Assembly (NCBI GenBank): GCA_024763185.1
Contig: JANTFY010000143.1
Span: forward strand, 1-6,252
Length of the DNA: 6,252 nucleotides
From: Gammaproteobacteria bacterium
Lineage (GTDB): Bacteria > Pseudomonadota > Gammaproteobacteria > GCA-001735895
Reading direction: 5' to 3'
Positions 1 to 3,751 of this stretch are shown here, in pieces; position 1 is the stretch's first letter, and each line of letters starts with the position of its first letter. Made by a program: the position numbers and the translations under genes. The notes beneath the pieces are model-generated. The model ran no database searches, was not told where the DNA came from, and was given only the letters and a program-made list of their open reading frames with translations.

Positions 1-761
1 TCAAGATAGGAGATATCATAGCGCTCATCATAGGCGACGACCTGCGCTTCGATCACGGTCTCGGTATCGGCTTCATGGGCCATAGCCAGGTCAAGGCGTG
101 AAAACAGTTCGCCCACCCTACCAGTTGCCAACACCCTTCCTTTTTCCATCAGTACCATGTGGTCGGCGAGGCGCACGACTTCGTTACGTGAGTGGCTGAC
201 ATACAGGACTGGAATTTCGAGTTCTTGATGCAGGGCTTCGAGATAAGGCATGAACTCCAGCTTTCGTCGTTGATCAAGAGCGGCCAGTGGTTCGTCCAGT
301 AAAAGTATTAAAGGACTGAGCGCAAGCGCGCGGGCGATAGCAACACGTTGTTGCTCGCCGCCTGAAAGCTGGTGTGGATGGCGTTTAAGCAGATCGCCTA
401 TACCCAGTAACTGCACAGCTCGATCCAGTGAAACACGCGTTGTTTTATTGTTGAGACGTTTGAGACCGTATTCAAGATTGGACTTAACATTCAGGTGGGT
501 GAACAGACTGGGTTCCTGAAACACATAACCCAGTGAACGACGATGCGGGGCAAGGAAGTATCTCGCTTCCTGCCAGACCTCATCGCCCAGTTTTAGGTAG
601 GCGTCGTCCACGCGTTCCAGGCCGGCGATGGCTCTAAGCAGTGTGGTTTTGCCGCAACCGGACGGACCAAAAATGGCGGTTATGCCTTGACCAGGCAGGT
701 TAAGGTCTACATCCAGCGAGAAATCGTCGCGTTTGATCCTGAAACGGGCATCGATGGTCAT
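1..761 (-). CDS. modC: Molybdate ABC transporter ATP-binding protein ModC (3' end outside window)
   Basis: This is the ATPase of the molybdate importer. It sits on the cytoplasmic face of the membrane and drives transport through ModB. The 253 visible codons, read leftwards from the ATG at 761-759, hold a complete ABC domain: Walker A GPSGCGKTT (32-40), Q-loop Q82, signature LSGGEQQR (132-139), Walker B LILLLDEP (151-158), D-loop ALD (161-163) and H-loop H190. From about residue 230 the sequence EADTETVIEAQVVAYDERY looks like the start of the C-terminal TOBE/Mop molybdate-binding domain, which is lost at the window edge. Full ModC proteins are about 350 residues, so roughly 100 are missing. 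The ATG overlaps the modB stop codon (ATGA at 761-758), and GGTGA lies just upstream within modB. Sulfate or iron importer ATPases share these motifs, but the modA-modB context and the Mop-like start settle ModC. Confidence 0.95.
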   Translation of the reverse strand, partial: MTIDARFRIKRDDFSLDVDLNLPGQGITAIFGPSGCGKTTLLRAIAGLERVDDAYLKLGDEVWQEARYFLAPHRRSLGYVFQEPSLFTHLNVKSNLEYGLKRLNNKTTRVSLDRAVQLLGIGDLLKRHPHQLSGGEQQRVAIARALALSPLILLLDEPLAALDQRRKLEFMPYLEALHQELEIPVLYVSHSRNEVVRLADHMVLMEKGRVLATGRVGELFSRLDLAMAHEADTETVIEAQVVAYDERYDISYL

Positions 762-1441
762 GGCGTCACCACTGAGAATCGTCGGTTAAGAGCGTAGACC
801 GTAAGCAAAAGAATGAACGAAAGCAGTAACAGCCCAGCAGAAATCCAGTGAGCCTGGCCGTATTCCAGGGCTTCGACATGATCATAAATAGCGATGGAGA
901 TAACCTGCGTTGAGCCGGGAATATTACCACCAATCATCAAAACCACTCCGAATTCCCCCAGGGTGTGCGCAAAACCCAGTACGGCCGCGGTGAGGAACCC
1001 CGGTCTGGCAAGCGGTACGGCGACACTGAAAAAGCGGTCGAGCGGCGAGGCGCGCAGGGTGGCCGCAACCTCCAGGGGACGACGGCCGATTGCGGCAAAG
1101 GCAGCCTGTAACGGCTGTATGACAAAAGGCATGGAGTAGAACACCGAGCCGATGACCAAACCACTAAAGGTAAAGGCCAGCGGTTGGCCACCCAGTGCCT
1201 CCATCAGTCCGCCAATCGGGCCATGAGGTCCTAAGGCGATCAACAGGTAAAAACCCAGTACGGTGGGTGGCAACACCAGTGGTAATGCCACCACCGCTTC
1301 AACCAGGAACTTGAAGCGCCACTGGCTGCGAGCCAGCCACCAGGCAACCGGGGTGCCAATTAACAGTAAAATCAGTGTGCTTAAACCTGCCAGTTTGAAG
1401 CTAATGAGCAGGGCTGCCAGGTCGTGTTCGCTCGGAATCAT
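758..1441 (-). CDS. modB: Molybdate ABC transporter permease ModB
   Basis: This is the inner-membrane channel subunit, expected to work as a homodimer that accepts molybdate from ModA and is driven by ModC. Its 227 residues match the usual ModB length of about 225. About five hydrophobic segments are visible (roughly 11-33, 48-70, 88-112, 147-170 and 196-216). The cytoplasmic EAA loop that docks on the ATPase lies at about 124-147 (EVAATLRASPLDRFFSVAVP, then LARPG), followed by the family-typical AHTLGEFGVVLMIGGNIPG stretch. The ATG at 1441-1439 overlaps the modA stop (ATGA, 1441-1438), and its own stop overlaps the modC start in the same way, so the three genes are very probably one translationally coupled operon. 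No strong Shine-Dalgarno precedes it, which fits coupling. Nothing in the frame suggests damage. Confidence 0.96.
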   Translation of the reverse strand: MIPSEHDLAALLISFKLAGLSTLILLLIGTPVAWWLARSQWRFKFLVEAVVALPLVLPPTVLGFYLLIALGPHGPIGGLMEALGGQPLAFTFSGLVIGSVFYSMPFVIQPLQAAFAAIGRRPLEVAATLRASPLDRFFSVAVPLARPGFLTAAVLGFAHTLGEFGVVLMIGGNIPGSTQVISIAIYDHVEALEYGQAHWISAGLLLLSFILLLTVYALNRRFSVVTP

Positions 1442-2202
1442 GGCACCGCGTAGCCATAACCCAGCATAATTTGACGGGCTTCCGGGCTTTGTACAAATTG
1501 TGTAAATTCGTGCGCGGTCTTATTGTCGGTGAGTAACACCGCCTGCTGCTCAATGGGGTTGTAAAGCGATTGCGGCGGTTGCCAATAAGAACCTGCCACG
1601 ACAGATCCCGGTCGTTTGATCTGTGATGCGGCGACAAATCCCAGCTCAGCGTTACCGCTTTTAACAAACTGAAAGGTCTGTCCGATGTTTTCACCCCTTA
1701 CCAGGCGACCTTGCAACCTGTCCCTGGCCGCTCGTGCGTTTATCACCTGTTGGGCCGCGTAGCCATAGGGCGCGAGTTTTGGATTGGCCATGGCCAGAAA
1801 ACGAAACTTACCCTGAGTGAGTACGTGCCCATCCTTATCCACGATTCCAGGCAAGGGGCTCCAGAGCACCAGCTTGCCTATCGCATAGGTAAAACGGCTG
1901 TCGCGAAGGGCGATGGATTTTTCTGCCAGCAGTTTTGCACGTTTGCTGTCGGCGGAAAAAAAAGCATCGAACGGCGCTCCATTGAGGATCTGGGCGTAAT
2001 GTTTACCGCTGGAACCGAAGATCGGAATGACCCGGTGACCGGTTTTGTTCAGAAAAAGTTGGCTGATATCCTTGAAGGCTTGGGAAAAATTACTGGCCAC
2101 CGCAACGCGTATTTCTGCCGCGGTGATTGGCCCGCTAACGCACAACAGGGTCAACAGGATAAGCAGCCTGGGGATCAGTTTTTGAGTGAATGGTGACAAC
2201 AC
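1438..2202 (-). CDS. modA: Periplasmic molybdate-binding protein ModA
   Basis: This is the substrate-binding protein that captures molybdate (possibly tungstate) in the periplasm and delivers it to ModB. It has 254 residues, normal for the family. Residues 1-29 form a Sec signal peptide: basic K8/R12, a hydrophobic core LLILLTLLCV, and probable cleavage near ITAA|EIRV. The mature part shows ModA landmarks: VAVASNF (33-39), the GSSGK phosphate-like binding loop (63-67), FDAFFSAD (78-85), FLAMANPKLAPYG (135-147), GNAELGFVAASQ (183-194) and a C-terminal SPEARQIMLGYGY. The chosen start is GTG at 2202-2200. The same frame has a stop at 2268-2266 and no ATG between, so GTG or the adjacent TTG (2199) must be used; no convincing Shine-Dalgarno is visible. 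It is the first gene of modABC and is divergent from the rpfG-like gene. A possible ModE site lies about 140 bases upstream. Confidence 0.95.
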   Translation of the reverse strand: MLSPFTQKLIPRLLILLTLLCVSGPITAAEIRVAVASNFSQAFKDISQLFLNKTGHRVIPIFGSSGKHYAQILNGAPFDAFFSADSKRAKLLAEKSIALRDSRFTYAIGKLVLWSPLPGIVDKDGHVLTQGKFRFLAMANPKLAPYGYAAQQVINARAARDRLQGRLVRGENIGQTFQFVKSGNAELGFVAASQIKRPGSVVAGSYWQPPQSLYNPIEQQAVLLTDNKTAHEFTQFVQSPEARQIMLGYGYAVP

Positions 2203-2334
2203 AGGCTGGAAAAGAGTGTAAAAAGAAAGGTTAGAGTTAACGCTGAATTTGATCGTTGTTATTTTTTAAATTAGCTGTAAAACCACGATGAACTGACCAG
2301 AACTTGCCGAGGGTTTTGTTGACCTTAGGGCTGA

Positions 2335-2363
2335 AAAAAATATCGTAATGTAGGAAAAAATAT
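2335..2363. repeat. Nine-base direct repeat AAAAAATAT with 20-base period
   Basis: AAAAAATAT occurs at 2335-2343 and again at 2355-2363, exactly 20 bases apart, close to two helical turns, so both copies face the same side of the DNA. The A-tracts could bend the helix or act as UP-like elements. The repeat overlaps the ModE-like site and offers a rival explanation for part of its match. Confidence 0.5.
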
Positions 2364-2369
2364 AACGCA
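2342..2369. promoter_or_regulatory. Possible ModE-type molybdate-responsive operator
   Basis: The half-sites ATCGTAATGTA (2342-2352) and AATATAACGCA (2359-2369) are separated by six bases. Against the Escherichia coli ModE operator as I recall it (ATCGCTATATA, 6-7 bases, TATATAACGAT), each half matches 8 of 11 positions with the expected spacing. It lies about 140 bases upstream of modA, the family's classical target, where ModE with bound molybdate would repress transport. The distance is rather large for direct repression and AT-rich sequence yields chance matches, so this is only a candidate. No modE gene is in the window. Confidence 0.35.
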
Positions 2370-2479
2370 ACAGAAAAGCCCGTAACGAGCGAAGAAAATT
2401 TAGAAGGGCAATACAGAAAAGGACAGGAAATTAATGATTTAGCCGGTTTATCTGCAAAAATAGCCAGAAATGAGCACTA

Positions 2480-2507
2480 TTTCAACTATATTTAGGTGAC
2501 CAATAAT
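2480..2507 (+). promoter_or_regulatory. Weak sigma-70-like promoter candidate for the rpfG-rpfC operon
   Basis: AATAAT at 2502-2507 matches the -10 consensus TATAAT at five of six positions. TTTCAA at 2480-2485, 16 bases upstream, matches TTGACA at only three. Transcription from here would start in or just after the 2508-2525 palindrome and give a short leader of about 70 bases. In AT-rich DNA such matches are common, so confidence is low. Confidence 0.25.
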
Positions 2508-2525
2508 TAATCTAGGGGTAGATTA
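2508..2525. promoter_or_regulatory. Perfect 7-4-7 inverted repeat upstream of the rpfG-like gene
   Basis: TAATCTA (2508-2514) and TAGATTA (2519-2525) are exact reverse complements around GGGG. The repeat lies 61 bases before the TTG start, directly after the promoter-like AATAAT. Its size and position suit an operator for a dimeric regulator. As RNA it would be a weak AU-rich hairpin, so a terminator is unlikely. No known regulator's consensus was recognised in it. Confidence 0.45.
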
Positions 2526-2571
2526 GAGATTTAAAAAGGATACGGAATCAAGGATTTCAGAATTTCGAATC

Positions 2572-2589
2572 AAGAGGCCTATTATTTTG
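2572..2589 (+). promoter_or_regulatory. Ribosome binding site fixing a TTG start
   Basis: AAGAGG at 2572-2577 is a good Shine-Dalgarno match placed nine bases before the TTG at 2587-2589. The frame is closed upstream by TAG at 2524-2526, with no ATG or GTG between. The next in-frame ATG lies deep inside the receiver domain, so TTG is the only plausible start. Confidence 0.75.
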
Positions 2590-3720
2590 GCAACACATAA
2601 AAAAGACAAGCACCCACTCAAAGAGCTTTCCAATATAGAACCCATAGAAAAAGGTCGGCGGTTGAGTGTATTACGCAGGCGACGTCAGGTTCTGATCGTC
2701 GATGACGAATCTACCGGGCGCACAATACTTGAAAAAGTGATTGAGCAAATCGATGATGATATACGCGTAACGGGTTTTGAAAATGCCAGCAAAGCGTTGC
2801 AATGGTTGAGAGTTAACAAGGTCGACCTGATTATTACCGATTATCGAATGCCCGATATAAACGGTGTCGAGTTTATCCGGCGCATACGAAAGTTGGCAGG
2901 ATATGAAAGCGTTCCGATCATGATGATTACCGTGGTCAGCGAAAAATCGGTTCGTTACGATGCCCTGGAAGCCGGAGCAACGGCCTTTCTGACCCGGCCT
3001 ATCGATCAGATCGAGTGTCGTACCAGTTGCAGAAACCTGCTCAAGATCAAGGAGCAGCAATCCATCATTGAAGACCGCGCCGACTGGCTTGCTCGCCAGG
3101 TGGAGGTGGCTACCCAGCAAATCATTTCACGCGAACGAGAAACCCTGTTAAGACTCGGCCGGGCCGGTGAATTTCGCGATGAAGACACCGGCAACCATGT
3201 TATTCGTATGGCCAAGTATGCGAAGGTCATTGCCGAAGAGCTGGGTCTGAATGAAATGGAATGTGAAGATATCGAATATGCCGCGCCGATGCACGATATT
3301 GGTAAAATCGGTATTCCTGATCAAATTCTGTTAAAGCCGGGCAAGTTTGACGATGTTGAATGGACGCTGATGAAGCAGCACACCGTGATCGGGCACAATA
3401 TTCTGTCCAACAGCCAATCCCGTTATATTCAGCTGGGAGCGGTCATTGCGCTCAACCATCATGAAAAATTCGACGGTTCGGGTTATCCCAGTGGCTTGAA
3501 GGGGCAGGAGATACCGCTGGTGGCGCGCGTGGTTGCAGTGGCAGATGTTTTCGATGCGTTGGTTTCGTCCAGACCCTACAAGTCACCCTGGAGTAATGAA
3601 AAGGCGGTGGAGTACCTTAAACAGCATTCGGGTTATCAGTTTGATCCACAATGTGTGATGGCCTTTTTGGATCGTTACGATGATATACTGCAAATCCAGT
3701 TGGCTTTTAAAGACGAATAG
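2587..3720 (+). CDS. rpfG: RpfG-like response regulator with HD-GYP cyclic-di-GMP phosphodiesterase domain
   Basis: This is a cytoplasmic output protein predicted to hydrolyse cyclic-di-GMP when phosphorylated by its partner kinase. Its 377 residues are almost the length of Xanthomonas RpfG. A basic N-terminal extension (about 1-33) precedes the receiver (about 34-153), which has the acidic pair D39-D40, phospho-acceptor D85 in LIITD and T115. The usual lysine is replaced by R137 (FLTRP). A helical linker (about 155-190) leads to the HD-GYP domain (about 190-370). Its metal and catalytic motifs are intact: DTGNH with H204, HDIGK (236-240), H265, HHEKFDGSGYP (291-301) and VADVFDAL with D320. 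Translation starts at TTG with a good Shine-Dalgarno. The kinase gene follows after 28 bases, so they are almost certainly co-transcribed. In Xanthomonas the order is rpfG-rpfH-rpfC; rpfH is absent here. Many HD-GYP regulators exist, so the RpfG name rests mainly on the RpfC-like neighbour. Confidence 0.9.
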   Translation: MATHKKDKHPLKELSNIEPIEKGRRLSVLRRRRQVLIVDDESTGRTILEKVIEQIDDDIRVTGFENASKALQWLRVNKVDLIITDYRMPDINGVEFIRRIRKLAGYESVPIMMITVVSEKSVRYDALEAGATAFLTRPIDQIECRTSCRNLLKIKEQQSIIEDRADWLARQVEVATQQIISRERETLLRLGRAGEFRDEDTGNHVIRMAKYAKVIAEELGLNEMECEDIEYAAPMHDIGKIGIPDQILLKPGKFDDVEWTLMKQHTVIGHNILSNSQSRYIQLGAVIALNHHEKFDGSGYPSGLKGQEIPLVARVVAVADVFDALVSSRPYKSPWSNEKAVEYLKQHSGYQFDPQCVMAFLDRYDDILQIQLAFKDE

Positions 3721-3733
3721 GGAATAAAGAAAC

Positions 3734-3751
3734 AGGGAAAGATGTTTTATG
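3734..3751 (+). promoter_or_regulatory. Ribosome binding site and start of the rpfC-like gene
   Basis: AGGGA at 3734-3738 stands ten bases before the ATG at 3749-3751. An out-of-frame ATG at 3742 is only three bases from it and opens a seven-codon frame ending at 3765, across the true start. The kinase frame is closed upstream by TAA at 3725-3727, so 3749 is the first usable start. Confidence 0.7.

Larger units (their letters stand above)
2203..2586. other. AT-rich divergent intergenic region without a gene
   Basis: These 384 bases separate the starts of modA (leftwards) and the rpfG-like gene (rightwards), so both promoters should lie here. The composition is clearly more AT-rich than the flanking genes. 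The ATG triplets that I followed on the plus strand reach stops within ten codons (for example at 2289, 2349 and 2471), so no small gene is supported. The region contains the ModE-like site, the direct repeat and the palindrome listed separately. I saw no hairpin architecture or conserved core suggestive of a molybdenum-cofactor or cyclic-di-GMP riboswitch. For modA, TTTACA (minus strand, 2281-2276) resembles a -35 box, but no good -10 box stands at the right distance. Confidence 0.8.

Noticed and set aside
2131..2145. Possible lipoprotein signal in ModA (LLTLLC)
   Set aside because: The residue before the cysteine is leucine, not the small residue a lipobox needs, and a normal signal peptidase I site follows (ITAA|E).
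1711..2196. 161-codon open frame on the plus strand
   Set aside because: It lies wholly antisense to modA, whose signal peptide and family motifs are clear; the translation shows no recognisable domain.
2508..2525. Intrinsic terminator between the divergent operons
   Set aside because: The stem is seven mostly A-T pairs without a T-run, and no gene reads into it that would need stopping there.
2203..2586. Cyclic-di-GMP or molybdenum-cofactor riboswitch in the intergenic region
   Set aside because: No conserved core or strong paired stems were found; the sequence is AT-rich and only short inverted repeats are present.
2671..3120. 149-codon open frame on the minus strand
   Set aside because: It is antisense to the receiver of the RpfG-like gene, with no recognisable domain.
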